Assembly: GCA_965197415.1 (NCBI GenBank) | Contig: OZ240207.1 | Span: 186,001 to 250,000, forward strand | DNA from: DAOUJI01 sp965197415 | GTDB lineage: Bacteria; Chloroflexota; Dehalococcoidia; Lucifugimonadales; JAGWBF01 | Length of the DNA: 64,000 nt | Direction of reading: 5' to 3' | Shown: piece after piece, positions 43,990 through 52,714 of the stretch | Layout of the letters: each line of letters begins with the position of its first letter | Numbering within the stretch: position 1 is the stretch's first letter | Position numbers and translations under genes: made by a program | The notes under the pieces: model-generated | What the model saw: only the letters and a program-made list of their open reading frames with translations | Told to the model about the DNA's origin: nothing | The model's database searches: none

Positions 43990-45396
43990 CTCTGGGTAGA
44001 AGCTTCCCCACCAGTCGGGGAACCGTCTCAATTTGAGATGCTTGAACAGCCGTGGATGGACTTCTACGGCCAGCTTCATAGCTTGCTCGATCGGTCTCCT
44101 TATGGAGAAGTGGGCTGTTGGCTGAGTCCTCAGCTTGAAGAGATGGTAGCACTCCCGCAGGTTCATCTTGGTCAACACCCTGCGGTAGTGGGCATGGGTC
44201 ACCAGATACGGCGCCACGTGGGGAAGCTGTTCGTAGACTCTATGGAAGGACTCGGATGTCATCCCCATAACCTCCGTGAATCTGCCCTCCAGGCCGGCTT
44301 CTCTGATTCGGCGGGGCGTCAGGAAGCCGTTGTCGACGATTAAGGGTTGGGGCAGATATGTCTGCATTCGGTGACGTTTGAATTCCCTGTAGGCGCCGTA
44401 GTCCAGGACCAGCTCGAAGGTGTAGTCCACCGTCTCAAGCTCCCTGACCGGAGCGTCGTGGGGACCGAATTCAGCAAAGCAGCTATCCAGGACCTGCTCC
44501 ATCTCGGCATCTCCCATGCGCTCCACCGCCGCCCAAACGTCGGCGTAGGGTGATCTCGCGGACCTGTACAGAAGAGCCGCTGTCAGCTTCCTTTCGGCGT
44601 CGGGGTCGTAGTGCAGAAGCCTCACGGACGTATCGGGCGCCTCCGCGCTAGATTCGATGAGGTCCCGATGGGACCGCAGGGCTTTGGAGGAGGCTTTGAG
44701 ATGGGAGTTCTCGTCTGCGTACTTGATTAGGGTCGGCGTGATTTCCCGCCCTTTCTCCTTCAGGAGTTCGCCAAGCTCGCGTTCCTCAAATAGCTCCGAC
44801 GACAGCAGCTTGGATACGGCGTGTTCCATGACCCTGGCGTTCATGGTAACGCCCACGTTGGTCAGCGTTGCGGTGGGAAGCAGAAAGCGGCAGCTGTCTA
44901 TAGCCGCCCTTTGCGGTCTCTGCAAGGGCATGGACGACTCCCGTTGCAGCCGTTCAGCCACGGCGTCCGTCATTTCCTGATACGCCTGGAACAGCCCGTC
45001 GCAAGTCCTGTTGTACAGATCTAGAAGCTCCGGGTGGTCATGCAACTCCTGTGGGACATGGTAGCTCCCCTGGTCAATCACCTGGTATCGGGAGGATTTC
45101 TCCGTGTAGGACGCGAGCCTGTTGTCCTCGAGAGCGTCGCAGGCCAACCGTGAGATGTTCTCCACCGCCATGTGTATGACTGCGTGCTCAGCCACGGAGG
45201 CGTGCCCGTATCCCAGCACCCAACGCTCGTGGAAGTCCGCTGCCCTTTCCTGTGTCACCTGCTGGGCTATCTCATCAAAAGGCTCCGGGCGGCGGGACGT
45301 CATGGCGCACACCACGGCCAGCTGCTCCTCGGTGAGGTCCTGGGGACTCAGTGCGTAGACGCGGCGAGGGTGTTCGTCGGGCCGGGCGTCGGTCAT
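43960..45396 (-). CDS. thyX: Duplicated FAD-dependent thymidylate synthase (ThyX)
   Basis: About 478 residues from ATG 45396, twice normal ThyX length. Both halves carry ThyX-like segments: half 1 has HASVAEHAVIHMAVENISRLA and EKSSRYQVI; half 2 has REFKRHRMQTYLPQPLI and LRECYHLFKLRTQPTAHFSIRRP. ThyX makes dTMP using FAD and methylene-THF. The last ten residues (ESSGFRPAPE) and the stop are encoded by an intergenic palindromic repeat, so the native 3' end may have been altered. Confidence 0.9.
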   Translation of the reverse strand: MTDARPDEHPRRVYALSPQDLTEEQLAVVCAMTSRRPEPFDEIAQQVTQERAADFHERWVLGYGHASVAEHAVIHMAVENISRLACDALEDNRLASYTEKSSRYQVIDQGSYHVPQELHDHPELLDLYNRTCDGLFQAYQEMTDAVAERLQRESSMPLQRPQRAAIDSCRFLLPTATLTNVGVTMNARVMEHAVSKLLSSELFEERELGELLKEKGREITPTLIKYADENSHLKASSKALRSHRDLIESSAEAPDTSVRLLHYDPDAERKLTAALLYRSARSPYADVWAAVERMGDAEMEQVLDSCFAEFGPHDAPVRELETVDYTFELVLDYGAYREFKRHRMQTYLPQPLIVDNGFLTPRRIREAGLEGRFTEVMGMTSESFHRVYEQLPHVAPYLVTHAHYRRVLTKMNLRECYHLFKLRTQPTAHFSIRRPIEQAMKLAVEVHPRLFKHLKLRRFPDWWGSFYPESSGFRPAPE

Positions 45397-45448
45397 AGAG
45401 GCGTCGCTCCAGAAACAGGGTGGCCCAATTATATACCCATCAGCAGTG

Positions 45449-45473
45449 CCCTTCTCCACTGGAGGGAGAAGGG
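45449..45473. repeat. Palindrome in the thyX-ThDP spacer
   Basis: CCCTTCTCC (45449-45457) and GGAGAAGGG (45465-45473) around a seven-base loop, in the spacer between divergent thyX and the ThDP gene. It resembles the repeat after hisS. Confidence 0.6.
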
Positions 45474-45505
45474 TGGGGCATGACGGAGAAAAGCCGACTT
45501 TGTTG

Positions 45506-45511
45506 TATAAT
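45506..45511 (+). promoter_or_regulatory. -10 of the ThDP enzyme promoter
   Basis: A perfect TATAAT about 40 bases before ATG 45553. The best -35 (ATGACG, 45480) has a 20-base spacer, so promoter strength is uncertain. Confidence 0.5.
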
Positions 45512-45552
45512 CCCTTTCACAAGCAAATCCCCACTATCTATGCGAGGTGAAC

Positions 45553-47199
45553 ATGGCACAACTTACAGGCGGTCAGGCAGTCGTCGAAACCCTTAAGGCC
45601 CAGGGTGTAGACACCATATTCGGCATCATATCGACCCACATGATGGACATATACGACGCTCTCTACGACCATCGGGACGCCATCAGGTTCATATCGGCGC
45701 GTCACGAGCACGGTGCGTCCCTAATGGCTGATGGCTATGCCAGGGTCAGCGGCAAGCCGGGGATATGTCTGACCAGCACCGGTCCGGGAGCCGCAAACTC
45801 CATGGGTGGGATGGGAGAGGCGTATTTGGCCTCTTCCCCTGTGTTGAACCTCACCTCCACCGCTGAAGAGGACGTGTACCGTCTTGGCGTCGGCGCCACC
45901 CATGAGGTGAAGGACCAGCTGGGAATGTTCACGTCCGTGACCCAGTGGAACTCCCACGTTGGCCGGATCGACGCCATCCCCGACCGCATATACGAGGCGT
46001 TCGAACGGTTCCAGACACGGCGTCCCCGTCCCATCGAGGTGGAAATCGCAGTCGATGTCCAGTTCGACAAGGCCGATCTGGAAATTCCCCAATACCAGCA
46101 GAAGAGTCTTCCTGCCCCTGACCCGGACGAGATAGAACAGGCGGCGCAGCGGCTGCTGTCGGGCAAGCGGGTGGCCATCCTGGCGGGAGCAGGGCTCCAC
46201 AGGTCTGGGGCTTCCGGGGAGCTTGCGGCCCTAGCCGAGACCCTGGGAGTGCCGGTGTTGACAACCGCCGAGGGTAAGGGCGCCATTCCCGACGATCACG
46301 CGTTGGCCTTGGGTTCCCACAAGGGTATACCGCGGGGCGGCGACATGGACTCTGACCCGCTCCAGCAGTTCCTGGACGGGCTGGACACGCTCCTGGTGGT
46401 CGGCTCCAGCCTAGCCGTGTCCCGGACCAAAGGGCGTGGATGGAGGCTGCCGGAGAACATCATCCACGTGGACGCCGACAAGACGGCCATCGGGAAAGTG
46501 TACGACGCCAGCCTGAGCGTTGAGGGCGACGCCAAGGCTGTGCTGGACGCCGTCAAGAACGCCGTACAGGGAAAGCCCGTTCAGATCGAAGCCGGCTTTG
46601 ACCGGGAAGTGGCCGACCTCAAGCAGACCATCCAAGCCCACAAGCAGGAGACCATGTCCAACCAACTGAAAGTCATGGAGGCCATCAGGAGCGTGACCGC
46701 CAGGGACGCCATCTTCACCGGCGACGTAAACGTGGCCACCCACTCGGCCGCCAACTACCTGCTGCCCGTCTACGAACCCAGAAGCTATCTTCTCTCCCAC
46801 TGGGGAGGGCTCGGATTCGCTCTGCCGGCAGGAGCCGGAGCAAAAGCCGCTTTCCCGGAACGGCAGGTCGTGTGCCTGACGGGAGACGGCGGGTTCCAGT
46901 TCAACATGCAGGAACTGGGCACCTGTGTCCAGTATGGGCTGAACCAGGTGGTGATGGTGTTCAATGACAACGCCTGGGGAGTCCTGAAACAGCGCCAGAC
47001 CACCGACTTTGGCGGACGGTTTATAGGTTCGGACCTCCAGAACCCGAACTTTGCCCGATTGGCCGAGTCCTACGGAGCCAACGGAGTTCAGGTGGGCACC
47101 GTGGCGGAAATGACCTCCGCGTTGGAGGAAGCCCTCAAGTCCGACGTGCTGACGGTCATAGAGGTGCAGACCCCCGACGGGTTCGCCAACCTGAGTTAA
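45553..47199 (+). CDS. Thiamin-diphosphate enzyme, acetolactate synthase-like
   Basis: 548 residues. The N-terminal Pyr domain has the ThDP-activating Glu52 in SARHEHGASLMADGYARVSGKPG. The central domain binds a nucleotide-like cofactor (VAILAGAGLHRSG). The C-terminal PP domain has the GDG...N motif LTGDGGFQFNMQELGTCVQYGLNQVVMVFNDNAWG. The overall layout fits acetolactate synthase, benzoylformate decarboxylase or oxalyl-CoA decarboxylase relatives. A paralog lies at 55.2 kb. It stands upstream of a small hypothetical gene. Confidence 0.92.
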   Translation: MAQLTGGQAVVETLKAQGVDTIFGIISTHMMDIYDALYDHRDAIRFISARHEHGASLMADGYARVSGKPGICLTSTGPGAANSMGGMGEAYLASSPVLNLTSTAEEDVYRLGVGATHEVKDQLGMFTSVTQWNSHVGRIDAIPDRIYEAFERFQTRRPRPIEVEIAVDVQFDKADLEIPQYQQKSLPAPDPDEIEQAAQRLLSGKRVAILAGAGLHRSGASGELAALAETLGVPVLTTAEGKGAIPDDHALALGSHKGIPRGGDMDSDPLQQFLDGLDTLLVVGSSLAVSRTKGRGWRLPENIIHVDADKTAIGKVYDASLSVEGDAKAVLDAVKNAVQGKPVQIEAGFDREVADLKQTIQAHKQETMSNQLKVMEAIRSVTARDAIFTGDVNVATHSAANYLLPVYEPRSYLLSHWGGLGFALPAGAGAKAAFPERQVVCLTGDGGFQFNMQELGTCVQYGLNQVVMVFNDNAWGVLKQRQTTDFGGRFIGSDLQNPNFARLAESYGANGVQVGTVAEMTSALEEALKSDVLTVIEVQTPDGFANLS

Positions 47200-47251
47200 G
47201 GCGCCCTAAGCTCTTGGGTCCGGCGAGGGGAGTCGTCAGAAGAGGGGCTCT

Positions 47252-47560
47252 ATGAGCCAGGGAGACGACACGGGATTTTGGTGCCTTTACCGCGGACGTG
47301 AGGACGGGAAGCGGTGGGGCGTGACTGAGGCCAGCTACTACGAACTGGCAGAGTGGTCGGACCTGCCCGCTTTTCTCCACTACATGGGCGCCATACCCTT
47401 TCCCTATGACATTGAAGCGGCGGTGAGCCGTTACGAGAAGGCCAAGCGCGACGCCCACGACTCGGGCATGGTCTTCAACCACCGCAACTACGCCACTGGA
47501 TTCCTGGAGTCGGTGTATGAGATATGGCATCAGGACCCGAGCCGGGCGGAGAGTGGGTAG
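47252..47560 (+). CDS. Hypothetical protein
   Basis: A 102-residue soluble protein, rich in Tyr and Trp (FWCLYRGREDGKRWGVTEASYYELAEWSDLPAFLHYMG), with an acidic C-terminal half. I do not recognise a family. It lies 52 bases after the ThDP gene with compatible codon use, so it may be co-transcribed. Confidence 0.6.
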   Translation: MSQGDDTGFWCLYRGREDGKRWGVTEASYYELAEWSDLPAFLHYMGAIPFPYDIEAAVSRYEKAKRDAHDSGMVFNHRNYATGFLESVYEIWHQDPSRAESG

Positions 47561-47686
47561 CCGTGTGGCTTGGCTCCTAAAATGGTCATTAACCGTTGCT
47601 TTTGAATCAAACTAACTGGCATCGAAACAAAGGCTAGTTTCAGCAACGAAGCGGGACTATACACAATTGCTTATTTGAGAGCACAG

Positions 47687-48406
47687 CTATCCAGTCCAAT
47701 TCTGATTCCGAATCTGCTCGAAGCGGAGTTTATAGTCAAACATCAACGTCTTCCGAGCCTCAGACAGAGTTATCTTACGCGGATCGTGGGCTGGCTGGCA
47801 TTCTCGACCCGGTATGCAAGGGTGAATTGGGAAGTTATTTAACCCCTCAGAAAACTTCTTGAACCCATCCTCCCGGCCTCGAATCACCTTTTCCCGGTCG
47901 TGTACAGCTCTGGTTGAATAGTGAGGGATCATGCCAGCGTGGCGGTATAACCCCTTTCCCAAGAGGAACAGGCCTACCTTGGTTCCAATGGAAATAATCT
48001 TCGTACCTGGCTTTGCGACTAGCTCCATCTCCTTTTCGAAAAGAGGATACCAGTCTTCGTACTTTTTAACGTTTCCGGCGGCGGACGAGGTAGTTAGCAT
48101 TGCTCCTTTTGCCAGATCGGTTAGGTAATAGGTTTCCCCGTTCCGACACAGGTAGTTTCTAACCGTGCTATGCAGAATCCAGACGCCGCAGAAATTCCTG
48201 AAGCCTTCGTCTATCTTCTTACGTGCCTTATCCAAGTCTTTTCCCCAACTTCCCAAGGAGGGTTCCATCCCAACTAGGACATAGTCGACGCGCCCGTTTG
48301 GTTCCATATTAGGCAGGAATATGCTCTCTATACCTGAGTTTTTGTCCTCTTTAACTCTTTGTCTGAACTCCTCTTCGAGCTCCTTGTATGCCTGCTTGAA
48401 AGTCAT
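47687..48406 (-). CDS. Hypothetical protein, possible uracil-DNA-glycosylase fold
   Basis: A 239-residue protein in a lower-GC patch. VDYVLVGMEPSLGSWGKD resembles UDG motif 1 (G-x-x-P), TYYLTDLAKGAM a second core strand, KIISIGTKVGLFLL a strand-loop and IPHYST a position like UDG motif 3. These are by-eye resemblances; some UDG-superfamily members in defence islands look similar. Base composition differs from neighbours, suggesting transfer. No signal peptide or membrane segment. Confidence 0.5.
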   Translation of the reverse strand: MTFKQAYKELEEEFRQRVKEDKNSGIESIFLPNMEPNGRVDYVLVGMEPSLGSWGKDLDKARKKIDEGFRNFCGVWILHSTVRNYLCRNGETYYLTDLAKGAMLTTSSAAGNVKKYEDWYPLFEKEMELVAKPGTKIISIGTKVGLFLLGKGLYRHAGMIPHYSTRAVHDREKVIRGREDGFKKFSEGLNNFPIHPCIPGRECQPAHDPRKITLSEARKTLMFDYKLRFEQIRNQNWTG

Positions 48407-48639
48407 GGTATGGTTCTCAGGGGATTTACGTTATGCGGAATTGCTTTCCTTCCTTCGGGCTGCATCCCAACGATTGCTCTCCTAATCGAGGGTACGGCAC
48501 ACGCAGTTCAAGCCAAACACGAGTGCCGTCGGGCGTCATCAAATCAGGTCATTCGTCATAACGCGATTTTTGGAGCAAAGCCTAGCCGTGTGCTTTATCT
48601 CACAGGGAGTCTACCAACACCAGCACTTTCCGTAGCTTG
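48407..48639. other. Non-coding spacer in a lower-GC patch
   Basis: A 233-base gap between two minus-strand hypothetical genes, lower in GC than the rest. I see no RNA gene or mobile element in it. Confidence 0.5.
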
Positions 48640-48924
48640 CTAGGCTTCTTCGAAGAAATTGTCGAGTTGTGCGATTGCTAGGCATTCTTCGGTAAGCAGC
48701 CGTGCTGTGTGTTCCACGGCTTCTACGAAATTGCCCTCAAGTGGATACCCGGATTCCTTTCGGCCAACTATCCAACCTGCCGTGTCACTTCCCATCAGGC
48801 CAACGATAAAGTCCTGATGCTCGTGCATCCCGCATCTAAGATTGACTGTCGCCGAGTCTTGCGACGTGCGGGTTACTTCGATCGGCAATCCCATGTATTG
48901 ATAGATTCTCTTGGAACTAGTCAT
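48640..48924 (-). CDS. Hypothetical protein
   Basis: 94 residues from ATG 48924, preceded by AAAGGAGG, a strong ribosome site that decides this start over the longer frame. It has IYQYMGLPIEVTRTSQDSATV, LRCGMHEHQDFIVG and an acidic C-terminus (AQLDNFFEEA). No family recognised. It lies in the same lower-GC patch as the preceding gene. Confidence 0.6.
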   Translation of the reverse strand: MTSSKRIYQYMGLPIEVTRTSQDSATVNLRCGMHEHQDFIVGLMGSDTAGWIVGRKESGYPLEGNFVEAVEHTARLLTEECLAIAQLDNFFEEA

Positions 48925-49087
48925 GCCGCCTCCTTTGCTTTGCTGGCAATAGTCATATTCCAGCCCACGGCAGTAGTCCGCCCTTCTTGATGTGGTGGCC
49001 GTCACCAGGTAGGCAGTGGTTTCTCCGTGGCGCAAGATAGATATGGAACACGTGCTGGACTTACCTGATTGGGGCAAGGATTCTGGG

Positions 49088-49564
49088 CTACGCGTTTTTC
49101 TTGGGGACCAGGAACCGACGGCGGAAGGTAAGTATCTTCTCGTCCCGCTGGTTGTGGGCTCGGGTCTCCACGTAGATGACTCCCCGGTCTCCCTTGCTGG
49201 TCTCGCGCTTTTCCAGAATTTCAGTCTGGGCGTAGACCGTGTCCCCTATGAACGTGGGGCCGTCGTGGGTGATTTTCTCGTATTCGAGGTTGGCCACGGC
49301 CTTGCCGCTGGTGTCCCGCACAGTCATGCCCACCACCAGGCTGAAGACCAAGGTTCCCACCACAAGAATCTTGCCATACTGGTGGGAGGTCTCCATGTAG
49401 TGGAGGTCCGAATGGAGGGGCTGCTCATTCCGAGTCAGCAGGCAGAACAGGTTGTTGTCTGAGTCGGTGATGGTCTTGCCGGGCCAGTGCTTTATCAGCG
49501 TGCCCGGCTCCAAGTCTTCATAGTAGTAGCCAAAACGCTCTTCGGCGTCGACGGTGGCGCTCAC
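49088..49564 (-). CDS. MaoC-family dehydratase
   Basis: A 158-residue hot-dog-fold protein: FGYYYEDLEPGTLIKHWPGKTITDSDNNLFCLLTRNEQPLHSD, with the catalytic Asp/His region N..QPLHSDLHYM, and ITHDGPTFIGDTVYAQTEILEKR. It probably hydrates an enoyl-CoA such as a mesaconyl-CoA-type substrate. Near DinB and an ICL/PEP-mutase-family gene. Confidence 0.88.
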   Translation of the reverse strand: MSATVDAEERFGYYYEDLEPGTLIKHWPGKTITDSDNNLFCLLTRNEQPLHSDLHYMETSHQYGKILVVGTLVFSLVVGMTVRDTSGKAVANLEYEKITHDGPTFIGDTVYAQTEILEKRETSKGDRGVIYVETRAHNQRDEKILTFRRRFLVPKKNA

Positions 49565-49600
49565 GTTGTCCCCCTTGGCCTCGTGCTTGTCGGATCGGGT

Positions 49601-50095
49601 CTAGTCCAGACCCAGGCTCTCTCTCAGGGCGGCAATCTGTTCCAGATGCGATTTCCAGTGGCCGACGAATATCCGCTCCACCATGGTGCGGGCCGTGCGG
49701 GGTTCGGTGGCGCCTGTGCGGCTCAAATACACATCCGCCTGCGCGTTGTCCAAGTCCTCTTCGCTGGCCGACGCAACTGCCTCCCGCAACCCGGACAAGA
49801 GCTCCGCAATGTCCTGACGGACTCCGTCCAAGTCCCTCTCCTGACGTTCAGGTGTAAGGTGAGTTTCATCGGCGATTAAATTGACCGTCTCCGGTTGTCC
49901 CGAGAGCATTCCCTGGACAGCTTTATGGACGCCGCCGACCGGACTGTGGAGCATGTGGTAGATGACTTCCCGTGCCGACCATTCCCCTTCTTCCGCGCGC
50001 CAATCGAAGCAGTAGTCGATGCCCTCCAGAAGGCGTTCCAATTCCTTCTGGTAAGAGTCGATGGCCTCCAGATAGGCGGCTTTTTGGCTGGTCAA
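49601..50095 (-). CDS. DinB-family protein
   Basis: A 164-residue four-helix-bundle protein with the DinB metal-His pattern: EGEWSAREVIYHMLHS and VGHWKSHLEQIAAL. DinB/YfiT proteins are often thiol-dependent S-transferases or hydrolases (bacillithiol or mycothiol users). It lies 36 bases upstream of the MaoC gene on the same strand. Confidence 0.82.
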   Translation of the reverse strand: MTSQKAAYLEAIDSYQKELERLLEGIDYCFDWRAEEGEWSAREVIYHMLHSPVGGVHKAVQGMLSGQPETVNLIADETHLTPERQERDLDGVRQDIAELLSGLREAVASASEEDLDNAQADVYLSRTGATEPRTARTMVERIFVGHWKSHLEQIAALRESLGLD

Positions 50096-50224
50096 TTCTC
50101 CTCCTGCAATCCTAAGACAGGCTGGATGGCCGCTTTCAGGCTAGCTTGGAGTGTAGATGGGCCGCTGTCCCCTGTCAATCTCACCGGTGGCCCCTGGCTG
50201 TAAGGCTGTGCTAATATTCGGCTT

Positions 50225-51100
50225 GTGAAGACTACACGACGCCTGCGGGAAATGCTGGATGCGCCGGGCCTTATCAGGGCCGTAAACGTGTATGACCCAT
50301 TGACTGCCCGCATAGCCGAGAGCGTTGGGTTCCAAGCCCTGGCTTTAGGCGGCTTCCAGTTGGGCGCGCACCTGTGCACTACCGAGCCCTTGCTCACCAT
50401 GACCGAGGTGATGGACTCGGCCCGGTATATATGTCAGGCGGTAAACGTCCCCCTCAAAGTGGACTGTGGGGCCGGGTTCGGTGAACCCGTCCACGTCCAC
50501 CGCACGGTGCGCGAGGCGGAGGCGGCTGGAATTGCGTGCATCCACATCGAGGACCAGTTTTACCCCAAGAGGGCCCACTATCACAGAGGCATAGAGCACG
50601 TCATCCCAGCCGAAGAGATGGTGGACAAAATCAAGGCCGCGGTGGAGGCGCGCTCCGACCCTGATTTCGTCATCGTGGGCCGCACCGACGCCATGCGCAC
50701 GGACAACGTGCAAGAAGGAATATCCAGGGGCAACCTGTATGCGGAAGCCGGATGCGACATGGTGGAGGTCTTCCCGAACAACTTGGAGGAAGCCAGGCTG
50801 GTCCCCAGGGAGGTAAGCGCCCCGGCCATCTACGTTAACAGCCCCGGCAATAGACTGGGGCGGCCCATTCTGTCCTGGCGGGAGCTCGAGGACATGGGCT
50901 ACAAAATGGTCCTGGACGCCACCACGGCTGCCATTGCCGCCGCCCAGGCGGTCAGAGATGTCTTTGCCGCCTATATCGAGACTGGCAGACCTCAGTTCGA
51001 CCATGAGACGGCCATTCAAGCCCGGGAGTGGATTGAAGGGATAATAGGGCTGCCGGAGCTGTACCGCATAGAAGAGCGGACCACGGAACGCGACGGTTAG
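50225..51100 (+). CDS. Isocitrate lyase/PEP mutase family protein lacking the loop Cys
   Basis: A 291-residue TIM-barrel protein from GTG 50225. NVYDPLTARIAESVGFQALALGG, VDCGAGFGEP, HIEDQFYPKRAHYHRG, VIVGRTDAM and DMVEVFPNN are those of the superfamily. The gating loop in lyases is KxCGH; here it reads PKRAHY, so the catalytic Cys is Ala. This favours a PEP-mutase-like, oxaloacetate-hydrolase-like or other activity. An SDR gene follows 27 bases later. Confidence 0.88.
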   Translation: MKTTRRLREMLDAPGLIRAVNVYDPLTARIAESVGFQALALGGFQLGAHLCTTEPLLTMTEVMDSARYICQAVNVPLKVDCGAGFGEPVHVHRTVREAEAAGIACIHIEDQFYPKRAHYHRGIEHVIPAEEMVDKIKAAVEARSDPDFVIVGRTDAMRTDNVQEGISRGNLYAEAGCDMVEVFPNNLEEARLVPREVSAPAIYVNSPGNRLGRPILSWRELEDMGYKMVLDATTAAIAAAQAVRDVFAAYIETGRPQFDHETAIQAREWIEGIIGLPELYRIEERTTERDG

Positions 51101-51127
51101 GCTTCTTCTACGGTTGGAGTAAGAGAA

Positions 51128-51877
51128 ATGGGACGATTAGACGGCAAAGTCGCCATAATCACCGGAGGCGCCATGGGTCAAGGCGAGGCGGAAGCGCGCC
51201 TGTTTGCCCTTGAAGGCGCCAGCGTAGTGATCGGGGACGTCGTCGAGGAGCAGGGAAAAGCCGTGGCCTTGGACATTGGCGAGCAGGGTGGAGACGCGTT
51301 GTTTGTGCGTCTGGATGTGGCGTCGGAAGACGACTGGCGACGAGCTGTTGGGATGGCGGTGGAGGCCTACGGCCGGTTGGACATTCTGGTGAACAACGCG
51401 GGGATTCGAGGACCGTTCGGTATAGAGGACTTGTCGCTGGAAGATTGGGACCGGGTGGTGGACGTAAACCAGAAGGGCGTCTTTCTGGGGACGAAACACT
51501 CAGTGCCGGCCATGAGGGAGAGCGGCGGCGGTTCCATTGTCAACATATCCTCGGTGGCCGCCATTCGAGGCAGGGGATCCGCTGCCTACTCGGCCACTAA
51601 GGGCGCCGTTCGCACCTTCTCCAAGGTCACTGCCATCCACTACGCCAAAGACAACATTCGATGCAACTCGGTTCATCCGGGGCCGGTTGACACGGCGTTT
51701 TTCGGAGACGCTTTGCAGGACCAAGCTGTCCGAGACAGGACGGTCAGGCCTATTCCAATGGGCCGCCTGTGCACCCCTGAGGACGTGGCCTACGCAGTGC
51801 TTTACCTGGCTTCCGACGATTCCTCGTTTGTGACTGGGGCTGAGCTTGTCGTTGACGGCGGGCGCACCGCTATGTAG
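51128..51877 (+). CDS. SDR-family oxidoreductase
   Basis: A 249-residue short-chain dehydrogenase. TGGAMGQGEAEARLFALEGASVVIGD is the cofactor motif, NNAG follows, and the Ser-Tyr-Lys triad appears as NISSVA and YSATKGA. It ends in the standard VTGAELVVDGGRTAM. Likely paired with the preceding PEP-mutase-family gene. Confidence 0.9.
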   Translation: MGRLDGKVAIITGGAMGQGEAEARLFALEGASVVIGDVVEEQGKAVALDIGEQGGDALFVRLDVASEDDWRRAVGMAVEAYGRLDILVNNAGIRGPFGIEDLSLEDWDRVVDVNQKGVFLGTKHSVPAMRESGGGSIVNISSVAAIRGRGSAAYSATKGAVRTFSKVTAIHYAKDNIRCNSVHPGPVDTAFFGDALQDQAVRDRTVRPIPMGRLCTPEDVAYAVLYLASDDSSFVTGAELVVDGGRTAM

Positions 51878-51887
51878 CGTCCGGCGC

Positions 51888-52220
51888 CTAGCTTTTGGCT
51901 TCGAAGGAGCCAATCAACCGGAACTGCACCTGGGACACCGAGTCTATCAGGTCCGACATCTCGCCCCGCTCCCCCTCTTCGGCTCGTTTTTGTCCCCTGA
52001 CCTTCATAGTCTCAGCCAGGTCGTCGGACTCGATTTCGTAAACGGCGATGTACTTGCCCCGTCCCTCCTTGGGGCTGGAAATCTCGTATCTCCTTGCCGA
52101 TACGAATCCTGGAGTGGCCAACACGTTGGGCATGTGTATGTTGTCGTACCAGTCGTTGTATTCGGCCTCTCTGTCCGGGTCCTTGCAGTTGCTCTCCACG
52201 ATGTTGATCCACCTGGCCAT
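51888..52220 (-). CDS. EthD-like dimeric alpha/beta-barrel protein
   Basis: A 110-residue protein: WINIVESNCKDPDREAEYNDWYDNIHMPNVLATPGFVSARRYEI is the ferredoxin-like EthD pattern with the conserved Trp-Tyr and His-x-Pro. Such proteins accompany catabolic clusters; enzymatic role unknown. Convergent with the SDR gene. Confidence 0.78.
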   Translation of the reverse strand: MARWINIVESNCKDPDREAEYNDWYDNIHMPNVLATPGFVSARRYEISSPKEGRGKYIAVYEIESDDLAETMKVRGQKRAEEGERGEMSDLIDSVSQVQFRLIGSFEAKS

Positions 52221-52349
52221 TGGTCACCTCTTCTTCTGCGGTTGGGTGGCGTAAATATACGCCATAGCCATACTCCGGGCAATCACAGTATAGGTTCCGT
52301 CTGGTCGGTCCGTGAATTGCGTACAACTCCCAAAAGTCACAACGAAAAA

Positions 52350-52397
52350 TTGCATCCTTACTGTGCTCCACATATACTGTGAATCACAGAAACTGTG
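52350..52397 (+). promoter_or_regulatory. vapBC promoter with phased CTGTG operators
   Basis: TTGCAT (52350-52355), 17 bases, TATACT (52373-52378). CTGTG occurs at 52361, 52377 and 52393, exactly 16 bases apart, and the second forms CTGTG-AAT-CACAG (52377-52389) with its inverted half. The boxes cover the spacer, the -10 and the leader, fitting autorepression by the VapBC complex. Confidence 0.7.
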
Positions 52398-52408
52398 AGG
52401 ACAATGGC

Positions 52409-52714
52409 ATGAAGAACATCACCGTATCCGTTGATGAGGAAACTCACCGCCGCGCTCGCATCAGGGCGGCGGAGCTTCGCACATCGGTCTCAGCGCTTGT
52501 GCGGGACTACCTGAGGAGCCTGGAACCCCAAGAGGCCGACGGACCCCAGGGTGAATCCGAGCAGTTGGAGACGGCTCTCGAACGCCGCATTAGGTTGATG
52601 AACGAGGTATTTGCGGATTTCGATGATAGAGGTGTTGGAGTTGACACCTCGGAACTCTTGACCCGCGACGAGCTGTATGACGAAGCAATAAACGGACCCA
52701 ATGCGCTTCGTTGA
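52409..52714 (+). CDS. Ribbon-helix-helix antitoxin (VapB-like)
   Basis: 101 residues from ATG 52409. The N-terminus (MKNITVSVDEETHRRARIRAAELRTSVSALVRDYLRSL) is an RHH DNA-binding domain. The acidic tail (RDELYDEAINGP) should wrap the toxin. The stop overlaps the start of the PIN-domain gene by 14 bases, so the two are translationally coupled. Confidence 0.85.
   Translation: MKNITVSVDEETHRRARIRAAELRTSVSALVRDYLRSLEPQEADGPQGESEQLETALERRIRLMNEVFADFDDRGVGVDTSELLTRDELYDEAINGPNALR

Noticed and set aside
43376..44152. A 258-residue reading of the Fe-S carrier gene with a long N-terminus containing WIPACAGMT
   Set aside because: The extension crosses an intergenic repeat whose translation is a known artefact; the true start with family similarity is ATG 43768.
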